This document shows positions 9,706-18,367 of a DNA stretch of 64,000 nucleotides, piece after piece (positions within the stretch are counted from its first letter, which is position 1; every line of letters begins with the position of its first letter). The stretch comes from Paraburkholderia aromaticivorans (lineage in GTDB: Bacteria; Pseudomonadota; Gammaproteobacteria; Burkholderiales; Burkholderiaceae). Under the pieces are notes generated by a model. That model searched no databases. It saw only the letters and a program-made list of their open reading frames with translations, and was not told where the DNA came from. Both the position numbers and the translations under genes were made by a program. Where the stretch lies: positions 2,976,001 to 3,040,000 of the forward strand of contig NZ_CP051515.1 in the NCBI RefSeq assembly GCF_012689525.1, in the 5' to 3' direction.

Positions 9706-10671
9706 ATGCATAAGATCGTTTTTCTGGACCGCACGACCCTCGCACCGCAGATCGTGTTGCGCGAGCCGCGCTTCGAGCATCAGTTGATCGAGCACGACCG
9801 CACCACGCCGGATCAATTGATCGAGCGGCTGAGCGGTGCGTCGATTGCGATTACCAACAAGGTGGCGCTGACGGCAGAAGTGCTGGAGCAGTTGCCGGAA
9901 CTGAAACTCGTCGCGGTGGCCGCGACCGGCACGGATTGCGTCGACAAGGCGGCGGCTCAGCGGCTTGGCATTGCAGTGAACAATATTCGCGGCTATGCGA
10001 TCAACACCGTGCCCGAGCATACGTTCGCGCTGATCCTCGCGCTGCGGCGCAATCTGGTCGCCTATCGCGACGACGTGCTCGCCGGCGAGTGGCAAAAGTC
10101 CGGACAGTTCTGTTTCTTCACGCACGCGATTCACGATCTGGCCGGCGCGCGGCTCGGCATCATCGGCGAAGGGGTGCTGGGACAGCGCGTGGCGGAACTC
10201 GGCAAGGCCTTCGGCATGCAGCCGATGTTCGCCGCGCACAAGGGACGCGAAGGTCTCGGCCCGCTGTACACGCCGTGGGACGAGGTGCTCGCGACCAGCG
10301 ACATCATCACCGTGCACAGTCCGCTTACGCCGCACACGCGCAATATGCTCGCCATGCCCGAGTTCCGCGCGATGCAGCGCCGGCCGTTGATCATCAACAC
10401 GGCGCGCGGCGGCCTCGTGGATGAAGCCGCGCTCGTGCAGGCGCTCGACGAAGGGCTGATCAGCGGCGCGGGTTTCGACGTGACCGCGAGCGAGCCGCCC
10501 GCCGACGATAACCCGCTGTTGCGCGCGGCCGGCCGGCCGAACGTGATTCTGACGCCGCATGTGGCGTGGGCGTCAGATGAAGCGCAGCAGAGTCTGGCGA
10601 ATCAGTTGATGGATAACATCGAGAATTTCGTCAACGGTACGCCGACGAATCTGGTGAGTGGGGCGTATTGA
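9706..10671 (+). CDS. D-2-hydroxyacid dehydrogenase (NAD/NADP-dependent)
   Basis: This 321-aa protein belongs to the D-isomer 2-hydroxyacid dehydrogenase family. The Rossmann fingerprint is GEGVLG (154-159). The catalytic triad is visible as Arg in NTARGGLVDE, Glu in TASEPPADDNP and His in TPHVAWAS. It probably interconverts hydroxypyruvate or glyoxylate with glycerate or glycolate; that would suit an operon in which transketolases handle two-carbon units. It begins 18 nt after the transketolase stop and is the last gene of the operon. Confidence 0.9.
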   Translation: MHKIVFLDRTTLAPQIVLREPRFEHQLIEHDRTTPDQLIERLSGASIAITNKVALTAEVLEQLPELKLVAVAATGTDCVDKAAAQRLGIAVNNIRGYAINTVPEHTFALILALRRNLVAYRDDVLAGEWQKSGQFCFFTHAIHDLAGARLGIIGEGVLGQRVAELGKAFGMQPMFAAHKGREGLGPLYTPWDEVLATSDIITVHSPLTPHTRNMLAMPEFRAMQRRPLIINTARGGLVDEAALVQALDEGLISGAGFDVTASEPPADDNPLLRAAGRPNVILTPHVAWASDEAQQSLANQLMDNIENFVNGTPTNLVSGAY

Positions 10672-10676
10672 GCCCA

Positions 10677-10714
10677 GTAGCCGCGCCGCCGATTTCATCG
10701 TCCGGCGCGGCTAC
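10677..10714. terminator. Bidirectional terminator hairpin
   Basis: GTAGCCGCGCCG (10677-10688) and CGGCGCGGCTAC (10703-10714) make a perfect 12-bp stem with a 14-nt loop. It lies 5 nt after the hydroxyacid dehydrogenase stop and 17 nt before the stop of the convergent SDR gene, so it can end transcription from both sides. There is no clear U-tract. Confidence 0.6.
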
Positions 10715-10731
10715 CTATCGCTACCGCAGCA

Positions 10732-11508
10732 TCAACCCTGACGGAAAATCGGCGCGCCCCACGGTGCCCCAATCGTGCCGCCATCCACGACGATTTCCGC
10801 GCCCGTCATTCCCGACGCGTCACCCGAAGCGAGGAACAGCACCGCCGCCGCGACTTCTTCCGGCGCGGCGAGGCGCTCCATGGGAATGCGCGGTGCAAAA
10901 GCCTGTTCCGTTCCGTCGAGCGTCGCGCCTTCGCGCGCGCCACGCGTCCAGATCGGCGTGCGCGTGCCACCGGGGATTACGGTATTCACGCGGATACCAC
11001 GCTGCACCAACTCCGACGCGAACACCTTCGCCATACCCGTTATGCCGGCCTTGGTGGCCGAATACGCCGACGAGCCAGGCGAGCCGAGTTCGCGCATCAC
11101 CGAGCCGTTCAATACGACCGCGCCGCCCGCGCTCATCAACGGCAATGCGGCTTGCACCGTCAGAAAGACGGCAGTCAGATTGGTGCGAAGAATGGCCTCG
11201 AACGCCGCGGCCGTCGTGCCGCCGAGCGGCGTCGGACCCGAGATGCCGGCGTTGGCGAACACGATGTCCAGCGACCCGAATTTGCTCTTGATCTGTTCGA
11301 ACAACGCGTCGATTTCTGCTTCGTTATCCAGATTGGCCCGCACGCCCAGCGCGTTTTCGCCGAGTTCGGACACGGCCTGATCCAGCTTCGCACTGTCGCG
11401 GCCGGTGATCACCACTTGCGCGCCTTCGGCAATCAGCAGCTTCGCCGTGACGAAACCAATGCCGCTATTCCCACCGGTAATCAACGCTGTTTTTCCTGAG
11501 AAACGCAT
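10732..11508 (-). CDS. SDR-family oxidoreductase
   Basis: This is a 258-aa short-chain dehydrogenase/reductase. GGNSGIG near the N-terminus binds the dinucleotide, FANAGISG follows, and the Ser...Tyr-x3-Lys active site is seen in NGSVMRELGSPGSSAYSATKAG. VVITGRDSAKLD with an Arg after beta-2 points to NADP(H). I start it at the second of two adjacent ATG codons (11508) because GGAG then has a 5-nt spacer. It is divergent from a TetR gene 197 bp away and is the probable target of that regulator. The substrate is unknown. Confidence 0.88.
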   Translation of the reverse strand: MRFSGKTALITGGNSGIGFVTAKLLIAEGAQVVITGRDSAKLDQAVSELGENALGVRANLDNEAEIDALFEQIKSKFGSLDIVFANAGISGPTPLGGTTAAAFEAILRTNLTAVFLTVQAALPLMSAGGAVVLNGSVMRELGSPGSSAYSATKAGITGMAKVFASELVQRGIRVNTVIPGGTRTPIWTRGAREGATLDGTEQAFAPRIPMERLAAPEEVAAAVLFLASGDASGMTGAEIVVDGGTIGAPWGAPIFRQG

Positions 11509-11630
11509 CATCTCTCTCCTTGATTGCGCCGCGAACGCGCCGGAAGTCACGGCCGTGCGACGCCTGTAACGGTTAAGCGGCCAAAAAACGCCGCCGCATA
11601 CGGGCATCCGCGAAAGACGCCCTCATCGAA

Positions 11631-11691
11631 CAATCTGCATGTTGATCATCATGTACATTTTCAGTATTATGCTCATCATGCAGATTGTCAA
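11631..11691. promoter_or_regulatory. Divergent promoters flanked by an 11-bp inverted repeat (candidate TetR operator)
   Basis: CAATCTGCATG (11631-11641) and CATGCAGATTG (11678-11688) are perfect inverted repeats, and the similarity continues imperfectly inward for about 10 more bases on each side. Between them lies a plus-strand promoter, TTGATC (11642-11647), 17 bp, TATTAT (11665-11670), for the TetR gene. On the minus strand TTGACA (11691-11686), 17 bp, AATACT (11668-11663) fits the SDR promoter. The right arm overlaps the SDR -35 box, so a TetR dimer or pair of dimers bound here would block both genes. Confidence 0.55.
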
Positions 11692-11705
11692 GAGGGGTGA
11701 CGGAA

Positions 11706-12293
11706 ATGGGCTACTCGCAGGCGCAAAAAGCAGAAAGCCGGCAGCGCGTGCTGGAAACAGCGGCACGGCAGATTCGGGAAGATGGGATCGAGGCGCTCGG
11801 CGTGGCGGACTGCATGCGGCGCGCCGGTCTTACGCATGGCGCGTTCTACGGCCACTTCGAGTCGCGTGATGCGTTGATCATCGAGGCGCTCGAATATGCC
11901 GTCGCTCAAAGTGAAAAACGTATCGCCGCGACAGTCGCGGCGGCGAATGCGAACGGGTCGGCGAAGAAAGAACCGTTGCGCACGATCGCCGAAATGTTTC
12001 TCAGCGAGAAACACATCAAGAATCCGGGCAACGGCTGCGCGTTGTGCTCGCTTGCCGGCGAAGCGCGGCACGCGGCGCCGGAGGTTCGCGAGAGTCTGAC
12101 GCAATACGTGCACAAGCTGGCATCGCGCATCGCACAGACGTTGGCCGGTGATAGCGAAAACCTGGCGCTCGGCATTGTCGCGACCATCGTCGGCGCGGTA
12201 ACGCTGGCGCGTGCGGTCGACGATCCCGAACTCGCCAGATCGATTCTCGCCGGCTCGCTGGATCTGATCGTGGCGCAAGGCGCTGACGCGTAG
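11706..12293 (+). CDS. TetR-family transcriptional regulator
   Basis: This 195-aa repressor has an N-terminal helix-turn-helix (RVLETAARQIREDG, then VADCMRRAGLTHGAFYGHF). A C-terminal ligand domain has the GNGCALCSLAGEA segment common in the AcrR/YxaF-like subgroup that controls short-chain dehydrogenases. I start at the ATG at 11706; upstream in-frame starts exist but lie in the promoter. Divergent placement from the SDR gene plus the inverted repeat suggests it represses both genes until a small electrophilic or aromatic ligand binds. Confidence 0.88.
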   Translation: MGYSQAQKAESRQRVLETAARQIREDGIEALGVADCMRRAGLTHGAFYGHFESRDALIIEALEYAVAQSEKRIAATVAAANANGSAKKEPLRTIAEMFLSEKHIKNPGNGCALCSLAGEARHAAPEVRESLTQYVHKLASRIAQTLAGDSENLALGIVATIVGAVTLARAVDDPELARSILAGSLDLIVAQGADA

Positions 12294-12307
12294 CTTGATG
12301 GAGCAGC

Positions 12308-12323
12308 GCCGGTCTCGACCGGC
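12308..12323. terminator. Small hairpin between convergent genes
   Basis: GCCGGT-CTCG-ACCGGC (12308-12323) is a compact 6-bp stem with a stable-type tetraloop between the TetR stop and the stop of the convergent LysR gene. A second palindrome, TTGCCCGGGCAA, lies about 20 bp further on. There is no U-tract, so the terminator role is tentative. Confidence 0.3.
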
Positions 12324-12373
12324 GGCAAACGTTGTCCGTCTCGTTGCCCGGGCAAGGCCGCACCCGCGCCGCC

Positions 12374-13345
12374 CTATCCGATCGCCAACCCCGCCTCGCC
12401 CAGCGAGCGCTTCAGCCCCAACGTCGGATAAGCCCGATCGACCGCGCGCACATCCGCGCGCGTTTCCTCGATGATCCAGTCGCGCACGTCGGCCGCGGCC
12501 GGCCGCAGCGCGCGGCTCTCCGGCCACACCAGACAGCAGCGCCGGTTCGTGACGATCAGTTCCTGTTCCGCCGGCTGAAGCGCGCCCTCCAGCAGCCAGT
12601 GCGACACCACGTTGAGCCAGCCGAGCGCGACGCCCTGGCCGAGCAACGCGGCCTGCACGACGATCGCGTAGTCGTTGAAGCTCAGCATGCTCGCGGCGTG
12701 CCGCCCGTGTGCCGCGAACGCTTCAAAGCGCTCATGCCAGCCGCGCTCGCCGTCGTCCATGACGATCACCGTGTCGCCGTGCGCGCGCCCCGCCTCGGTG
12801 GCCGCGATCTCGTCATAGCGCCGGTTGCATACCGGCAACAGCGTCTCCGGCATGACCAGCACGCTGTTCTCGCCGATTTCGTCCTCGCGCCGGAAGCGCA
12901 TGCCGAGATCGACGTCGACGAGCGGCCCGCCGATGCGCCCCGAGATCAACTGAAACCGTAAGTCGACGTTTGGAAACGCCTGATTCAGCCGGTTCATGCG
13001 CGGCATCAGCCAGTGCGTGGTAAACGCCGTGGACACCGACAGCGTGACCGACTCCATCCCCGTGGCACGCGCTTCGATCTCTCGAATCGCGCCTTCAATG
13101 CCATTGAAGCCCTCGGAAATCTTCCGGTACAGAATCTTGCCGTTCTCGGTCAACTCGATGCCGCCACGCACGCGCTCGAACAGACGCACGCCAAGATGGT
13201 CTTCCATGCGCGCCAGCATGCGGCTCACCGCGGGCTGGCTCACATATAACTCCTGCGCCGCGCGCGTGAAGTTGCCGCAACGCGCGGCAGCTTCGAACAC
13301 GAACAGCGCATTGGCGCTCGGCAGTTTTTTGCGAAGATTAGGCAT
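12374..13345 (-). CDS. LysR-family transcriptional regulator (GcvA-like)
   Basis: This 323-aa regulator has a LysR helix-turn-helix (FEAAARCGNFTRAAQELYVS, then QPAVSRMLARMEDHLG) and a GcvA-type effector domain containing FTTHWLMPRMNRL. It is divergent from the ABC transporter ATPase gene with about 100 bp between starts. That placement implies control of the adjacent uptake/oxidation locus. The ligand is not evident. Confidence 0.9.
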   Translation of the reverse strand: MPNLRKKLPSANALFVFEAAARCGNFTRAAQELYVSQPAVSRMLARMEDHLGVRLFERVRGGIELTENGKILYRKISEGFNGIEGAIREIEARATGMESVTLSVSTAFTTHWLMPRMNRLNQAFPNVDLRFQLISGRIGGPLVDVDLGMRFRREDEIGENSVLVMPETLLPVCNRRYDEIAATEAGRAHGDTVIVMDDGERGWHERFEAFAAHGRHAASMLSFNDYAIVVQAALLGQGVALGWLNVVSHWLLEGALQPAEQELIVTNRRCCLVWPESRALRPAAADVRDWIIEETRADVRAVDRAYPTLGLKRSLGEAGLAIG

Positions 13346-13446
13346 GACTTGATGTTATGCCTTATCCAACAATTTGGGAATTGCCGCCAAAAATGGCGAA
13401 GCCTATATTTTCCCTAACGCAGGCCTCTACAGCGAGACAGGACGCA

Positions 13447-14526
13447 ATGGACGCACGAGCGAAAACAGGTGTTTCGATCCGATCGGCAGCGAAACGTTAT
13501 GGCCAGGTGGTGGCCCTCGACGACGTTTCACTCGACATCGCCCCCGGCGAATTCGTCTCGCTGCTCGGCCCTTCGGGCTCGGGCAAGACCACCCTGCTCG
13601 GCATTCTCGGCGGCTTCGTGCAGCCGAGTTCGGGCGCGGTCTGGGTCGGCGAACGCGACATTACATTTGCGCTGCCGCACAAACGCGATATCGGCATCGT
13701 GTTTCAGAACTACGCGCTTTTTCCGCATATGAGCGTCGGCGAGAACGTCGCGTTTCCGTTGCGCGCGCGCCGTCAACCGAAAGGGACGTGGGCGAAGAAA
13801 GTCGCCGACGCGCTCGCGATGGTCGAACTCTCCGGTTACGAGAGCCGCGGCATCGGCCAGCTTTCCGGCGGCCAGCGGCAGCGCGTGGCGCTTGCCCGCG
13901 CAATGGTGTTCGAGCCGCAACTGATCCTGATGGACGAACCGCTGTCCGCGCTCGACAAGCAACTGCGCGAGACCATGCAGATCGAACTGCGGCGGCTGCA
14001 TCGCAAGCTCGGCGCGACGATCGTCTACGTGACGCACGACCAGCGCGAGGCGCTCACCATGAGCGACCGCGTGGCGGTGCTGAAGAACGGCCGGCTGGTG
14101 CAGATCGACACGCCCGAGCGGCTCTACGACCGCCCGTGTGACGCGTTCGTGGCGAGCTTCATCGGCGAGGCGACGTTGCTTAACGTGACGCGCGCCGGCG
14201 ACGACGCCGTGCGTCTCGGCGATACCGTGCTGCGCACCGCGCATCCGCTGCCGCACGGCAACCAACTGCTGCTCGCGGTGCAGACCGAAAAACTCGTGAT
14301 CGACGGCGGCGGCGTGCAGAACGACGGCATCAACCGTCTGTCGTGCCGCGTCACCGAGGTGCTGTATCAGGGCGAAAGTCTGCGCGTGTTCGCCGCGCTC
14401 GCCGACGGCACCGCCATCAGCCTGCGGCAACCCGGCGGCCACGACGCGCGCCGCCGCATTCCCGAGCCGGGCGCACAGATGAGCGTGACGCTCGACCCGC
14501 AGGACACGATCGTCGTGCCCGCCTGA
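13447..14526 (+). CDS. ABC transporter ATP-binding protein (PotA-type)
   Basis: This 359-aa cytoplasmic ATPase powers a binding-protein-dependent importer. Walker A GPSGSGKT is at 41-48, the signature reads LSGGQRQR, Walker B is LILMDEP, and the switch His is in VYVTHDQ. A C-terminal TOBE domain (from about residue 250) is typical of PotA/FbpC-class ATPases. The ATG at 13447 is preferred because AGGA precedes it by 4 nt; the frame is open 30 codons further upstream without a ribosome site. It leads an operon with a HAD enzyme, an amine-oxidase-like FAD protein, two permeases and an aldehyde dehydrogenase. Confidence 0.92.
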   Translation: MDARAKTGVSIRSAAKRYGQVVALDDVSLDIAPGEFVSLLGPSGSGKTTLLGILGGFVQPSSGAVWVGERDITFALPHKRDIGIVFQNYALFPHMSVGENVAFPLRARRQPKGTWAKKVADALAMVELSGYESRGIGQLSGGQRQRVALARAMVFEPQLILMDEPLSALDKQLRETMQIELRRLHRKLGATIVYVTHDQREALTMSDRVAVLKNGRLVQIDTPERLYDRPCDAFVASFIGEATLLNVTRAGDDAVRLGDTVLRTAHPLPHGNQLLLAVQTEKLVIDGGGVQNDGINRLSCRVTEVLYQGESLRVFAALADGTAISLRQPGGHDARRRIPEPGAQMSVTLDPQDTIVVPA

Positions 14527-14591
14527 TTTTCTCCGCCCACGCGTGGGGCACTCCCTCTCCGATTCACCGCACATTGCAAAAGGATGATTTC

Positions 14592-15305
14592 ATGAAGCTC
14601 ACCGATTTCAAGGTCCTGACGTTCGACGTCGTCGGCACACTCATCGACTTCGAGCGCGGCGTGCTCGCCTCCGTGCGGCGCATTGGCGGCCCGAAAGCGA
14701 AGGACCTGACCGACGACCAGATCTTCGAGCCGTACATGCGCGGCCGCGCCACCTATCCGGGCCGTTCGAGCCACGAAATGGCGAACGTCTATCTTTCGCT
14801 CGCGAAAGAACTCGGTCTGCACGACGACGCGCAATCGGCCGCCGCTTTTCAGCGCGACGTGCTCGAATGGCCGGCGTTCGCGGATTCGGTCGCGGCGCTC
14901 AAGCGTCTGCGCAAGCACTTCCGCCTGGTCGCGATGACCAACGCGGACCGCGTGGCGCTCTCGGCCTACGCGCACACGCTCGGCGATCCGTTCGACGACA
15001 GCGTCTGCTGCGACGAAACCGGCGTCGCCAAGCCCGACCCGCAATTCTTCGCATACAACCGCGGCCGTCAGGCGGCGTTCGGCTACAAGTTCGGCGAAAT
15101 CCTGCACACCGCGCAGAGCCAGTATCACGACATCGGCATCGCGACGAAACTCGGCTATGCGACCTGCTGGATCGAACGCCGTCAGAACGTGAAGGGCTTC
15201 GGCGCCACGCCCGTGCCGGAAGCCGTGACCACGCCGACCTTCAGGTTCGCGACGCTCGGCGCGCTCGCGGATGCCGTCGAAGCCGAAGCACGCCTCGCCG
15301 CCTGA
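14592..15305 (+). CDS. HAD-superfamily hydrolase (haloacid dehalogenase type II-like)
   Basis: This 237-aa protein has HAD motif I as FDVVGTLIDF; the position after the nucleophile Asp that is usually Asp in phosphatases is Val-Val-Gly here, as in haloacid dehalogenases and relatives. Motif II is MTNAD and the C-terminal motif Lys/Asp region is GVAKPDPQFF. AAGGA lies before the ATG. Similar proteins are embedded in polyamine/amino-acid ABC loci in Burkholderia, where real dehalogenation is unproven. It could instead dephosphorylate a catabolic intermediate. Confidence 0.82.
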   Translation: MKLTDFKVLTFDVVGTLIDFERGVLASVRRIGGPKAKDLTDDQIFEPYMRGRATYPGRSSHEMANVYLSLAKELGLHDDAQSAAAFQRDVLEWPAFADSVAALKRLRKHFRLVAMTNADRVALSAYAHTLGDPFDDSVCCDETGVAKPDPQFFAYNRGRQAAFGYKFGEILHTAQSQYHDIGIATKLGYATCWIERRQNVKGFGATPVPEAVTTPTFRFATLGALADAVEAEARLAA

Positions 15306-15309
15306 GCCG

Positions 15310-16647
15310 ATGCTCGCGCCGCCCACACGTCCCACGCCCGCGCCTGATTCGCTCTGGCGGGCACTTCTTGCCGCATCGCCCGGTGCGGGTGCGGCGATCA
15401 GCACCGGTGTGCCGCTCGCACGCGATCTCGAAGTCGAGGTCGCCGTGATCGGTGCGGGCTACTCAGGCCTCGCCGCTGCCTATGCGCTGCAAAAGCGCGG
15501 CGTCGATTGCGTGGTGCTCGATGCGAACCCGGTCGGCTGGGGCGCGAGCGGGCGCAATGGCGGCGTGGTGTCGTCGAAGTTCAGACTGTCGTTTCCCACC
15601 ATCGACAAGTTGCACGGCCTCGATACCGCGAAGCGTATGCATCGTCTCGCGCATGAAGGCGTGCGAGTCGTCGAGACGCTGGTCGACGAATTCCAGTTGG
15701 CGCGCGCCCGCTTCGAACACACCGGCAGTCTGCGCTGTGCTCACACCGAAGCCGCCTTCGCCGCGATTCGCGCCGAAGCCGACTGGGTTCGCACGCATCT
15801 CGGCGATACCACGATGACCGTGCAATCGCGCGCCGAGATCGAGCGCGAGACGGGTTCGAAGGGCTTTGTCGGCGGCGTGCTGAGCGCGGACGCCGGCACC
15901 ATTCTGCCGCTCGAATACGTGCGGGGACTCGCGCGCGGACTCACGCTGCGCGGTGTGCCGATCTACGAATCGACGCCGGTGCGGCAGATGCAACGCGCGC
16001 CCGGCGACGCACGCGTGACGCTGCGCACGCCCGGCGGCACGGTGCGAGCGAAACAGGTCATCGTCGCGACCAATGCGTACTCGGATCTCACGGCGGCCAC
16101 CGCACCGTATCAACGCGAACTCGTGCCGTTTCGCAGCGCGATGATCGCCACCGAGCGCCTTCCCGCCGACCTCGACGCGCGCCTGATGGTCGAACGCCGC
16201 AGCTACACCGAAACGCGGCGCATGATGAAGTGGTTCCGCAAAGTGGACGGCCGCATGCTGTTCGGCGGACGCGACGCATTCGGCAAGGAAGGGCAAACGA
16301 CCGGCTTCGATGCACTGCAGCGCGCCATGATCGCGCTCTTTCCCGATCTCGCGGACGTGCGCGTGGACTATCGCTGGTCGGGCTATGTGGGCATGACATT
16401 CAATTCGCTGCCGCATGTCGGACGCAGCGACAACGCCACGACCTTTTGTCTCGGGTATAACGGAGCGGGCGTCGCGATGGCGAGCCTGCTCGGCCAGCAT
16501 GCCGCCGCGCTTGCGCTCGCCGAAACGCCCGAGCTTTCGCTGCTCGGCGCGCCCGGTCTGCGGCCCGTGCCCTTTCATTCGCTGCGCGCGCCGGGTGTGA
16601 GACTCGTCGCGGCGTGGTATCAGTTTCTCGACGCCGTAGGTGCATGA
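15310..16647 (+). CDS. FAD-dependent amine/amino-acid oxidoreductase (DadA/PuuB family)
   Basis: This is a 445-aa FAD-dependent oxidase or dehydrogenase. The dinucleotide motif VIGAGYSGLAAA is at 47-58 and WGASGRNGG is the conserved second FAD contact of the DAO family. The late CLGYNGAGVAMASLLG segment closes the FAD site. It resembles gamma-glutamylputrescine oxidase (PuuB/OrdL), which oxidises an amine and releases an aldehyde. The aldehyde dehydrogenase at the end of the operon fits as the next step. The gene overlaps the downstream permease start by 4 nt. Confidence 0.88.
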   Translation: MLAPPTRPTPAPDSLWRALLAASPGAGAAISTGVPLARDLEVEVAVIGAGYSGLAAAYALQKRGVDCVVLDANPVGWGASGRNGGVVSSKFRLSFPTIDKLHGLDTAKRMHRLAHEGVRVVETLVDEFQLARARFEHTGSLRCAHTEAAFAAIRAEADWVRTHLGDTTMTVQSRAEIERETGSKGFVGGVLSADAGTILPLEYVRGLARGLTLRGVPIYESTPVRQMQRAPGDARVTLRTPGGTVRAKQVIVATNAYSDLTAATAPYQRELVPFRSAMIATERLPADLDARLMVERRSYTETRRMMKWFRKVDGRMLFGGRDAFGKEGQTTGFDALQRAMIALFPDLADVRVDYRWSGYVGMTFNSLPHVGRSDNATTFCLGYNGAGVAMASLLGQHAAALALAETPELSLLGAPGLRPVPFHSLRAPGVRLVAAWYQFLDAVGA

Positions 16648-17552
16648 TGACAACCGCCAAACGGATGCTCCAGGGAACCACCTTGATGCAGGCCACCGAG
16701 TCCGATCCCGCCGCGCGCTATCAGCGCCGCGAGGATCGGACGATGCTTCTCCTGATGACCCCGGCGCTCCTCGTGATCGTCGTGCTGCTGGTCGTGCCGC
16801 TCGCGTGGCTGTCGTGGCAGTCCATCTATCACGACGGTTTCACGCTCGAAAACTACCGGCGCATGTTCACCGGCGCCTACCTCGAAACGTTTCTGCTGAC
16901 ATTCAAGCTGAGCATCGTCGTGACCGTCATTACGCTGTTGCTCGGCTATCCGGTGGCCTATTTCGCCGCCTCGTTGCCGCCGAAGCTGAGCGCGCTCGTC
17001 CTCGGCATGGTGATTCTGCCGTTCTGGACCAGCGTACTCGTGCGCACCTACGCGTGGCTCGTGCTGTTGCAGCGTACGGGTCTGGTCAACAAGGCGCTGA
17101 TCGCGTCGGGGTTGGTCGACCGGCCGGTGCAACTCGCGTACAACCAGTTCGGCACGGTCATCGCGATGGTGCATATCCTGCTGCCGTTCATGGTGCTGCC
17201 GCTCTATTCGGCGATGCAGAAAATCCCCGCCAATCTCTCGCAAGCCGGCGCGAGCCTGGGCGGCTCGCCGCTGCACGTGTTCCTGCGCGTGTTCCTGCCG
17301 CTCTCGATGAGCGGCGTGTTCGCCGGCGTGACGCTCGTGTTCGTACTGTGCCTCGGCTTCTACATCACGCCTGAACTGATGGGCGGCGGCAAGTCGATCA
17401 TGGTGTCGATGGTGGTGAGTCGCAACGTCGAGATCTACAACAGTTGGGGCGCGGCGAGTGCCGTGAGCGTCGTGCTGCTGATCTGCGTGTTCGCGATTTT
17501 CTATGCCGCGAGCCGCGTGGTGCCACTCGAAAAGACCCTGGGCGCGAAATGA
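16644..17552 (+). CDS. ABC transporter permease (PotB-type)
   Basis: This 302-aa inner-membrane protein has six hydrophobic segments, the first being PALLVIVVLLVVPLAWLSW. The EAA-type loop that contacts the ATPase is QAGASLGGSPLHVFLRVFLPLS. It is translationally coupled both to the oxidase upstream (ATGATGA) and to the second permease downstream (ATGA). It belongs to the spermidine/putrescine/Fe3+ permease group. Confidence 0.9.
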   Translation: MMTTAKRMLQGTTLMQATESDPAARYQRREDRTMLLLMTPALLVIVVLLVVPLAWLSWQSIYHDGFTLENYRRMFTGAYLETFLLTFKLSIVVTVITLLLGYPVAYFAASLPPKLSALVLGMVILPFWTSVLVRTYAWLVLLQRTGLVNKALIASGLVDRPVQLAYNQFGTVIAMVHILLPFMVLPLYSAMQKIPANLSQAGASLGGSPLHVFLRVFLPLSMSGVFAGVTLVFVLCLGFYITPELMGGGKSIMVSMVVSRNVEIYNSWGAASAVSVVLLICVFAIFYAASRVVPLEKTLGAK

Positions 17553-18343
17553 ACAAACTCCCGTTCGGACGGATCGTCCTCGGCGCGGCCGTCGTGCTGA
17601 TTCTGCTGTTCCTGATGGTGCCGGTGCTGATCGTGGTGCCGCTGTCGTTCTCCGACACGCGCTTCATGACCTTCCCGCCGCCGGCCTACTCGCTGCGCTG
17701 GTATCACTCGTTCTTCGACAACCCCGCATGGATCGACGCCGCGCGCACCACACTGACCGCATCGATCGGCGCCGCGCTGATTGCCACGCCGCTCGGCGTG
17801 GCCGCTGCGTACGCGATCCAGAACGGCACGCACTGGATCATGCGCTATCTGCGCACGCTGCTGATGCTGCCGTTGATGGTGCCGATCATCATCGTCGCGG
17901 TGGGCGTGTTCTTCGTGTACTCTCAGGCGGGCTACGTGAATACGCTCGGCGGCCTGATTCTCGCCGACACGATGCTCGGGTTGCCGTACGTGCTGATTTC
18001 GGTCGGCGCCGATCTGCGCACCTTCGACCGCACGCAGGAGATGGTCGCGCGCAGTCTCGGCATGAATCGCTTTCGCAGCTTCATGACGGTGACGCTGCCG
18101 CAGATCAAGGCCAGCGTGATTTCCGGCGCGGTGTTCGTGTTCATTCAGGCACTCGACGAAACGGTGGTCGCACTGTTCGTGTCGGGCGGTTCGAACCAGA
18201 CGCTGACACGCCGCATGTTCGTGACGCTGCGCGACGAGATCGATCCGACCATCGCCGCGATCAGCACGATGCTCACGGCGCTGACGCTGTGCCTCGTGAT
18301 GATCGTCGTGGTGAGCCGCCGCTCGGGCGCGGCGCGCGCCTAA
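17549..18343 (+). CDS. ABC transporter permease (PotC-type)
   Basis: This 264-aa protein is the second transmembrane subunit of the importer. It has about six helices starting with VVLILLFLMVPVLIVVPLSF, and its EAA loop is MVARSLGMNRFRSFMTVTLPQI. It overlaps the first permease by 4 nt. With PotA- and PotB-like proteins it forms the core importer; the probable binding protein is encoded at the far end of the locus on the other strand. Confidence 0.9.
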   Translation: MNKLPFGRIVLGAAVVLILLFLMVPVLIVVPLSFSDTRFMTFPPPAYSLRWYHSFFDNPAWIDAARTTLTASIGAALIATPLGVAAAYAIQNGTHWIMRYLRTLLMLPLMVPIIIVAVGVFFVYSQAGYVNTLGGLILADTMLGLPYVLISVGADLRTFDRTQEMVARSLGMNRFRSFMTVTLPQIKASVISGAVFVFIQALDETVVALFVSGGSNQTLTRRMFVTLRDEIDPTIAAISTMLTALTLCLVMIVVVSRRSGAARA

Positions 18344-18367
18344 CCTCTTTCTGAAGATAGCCAATAG

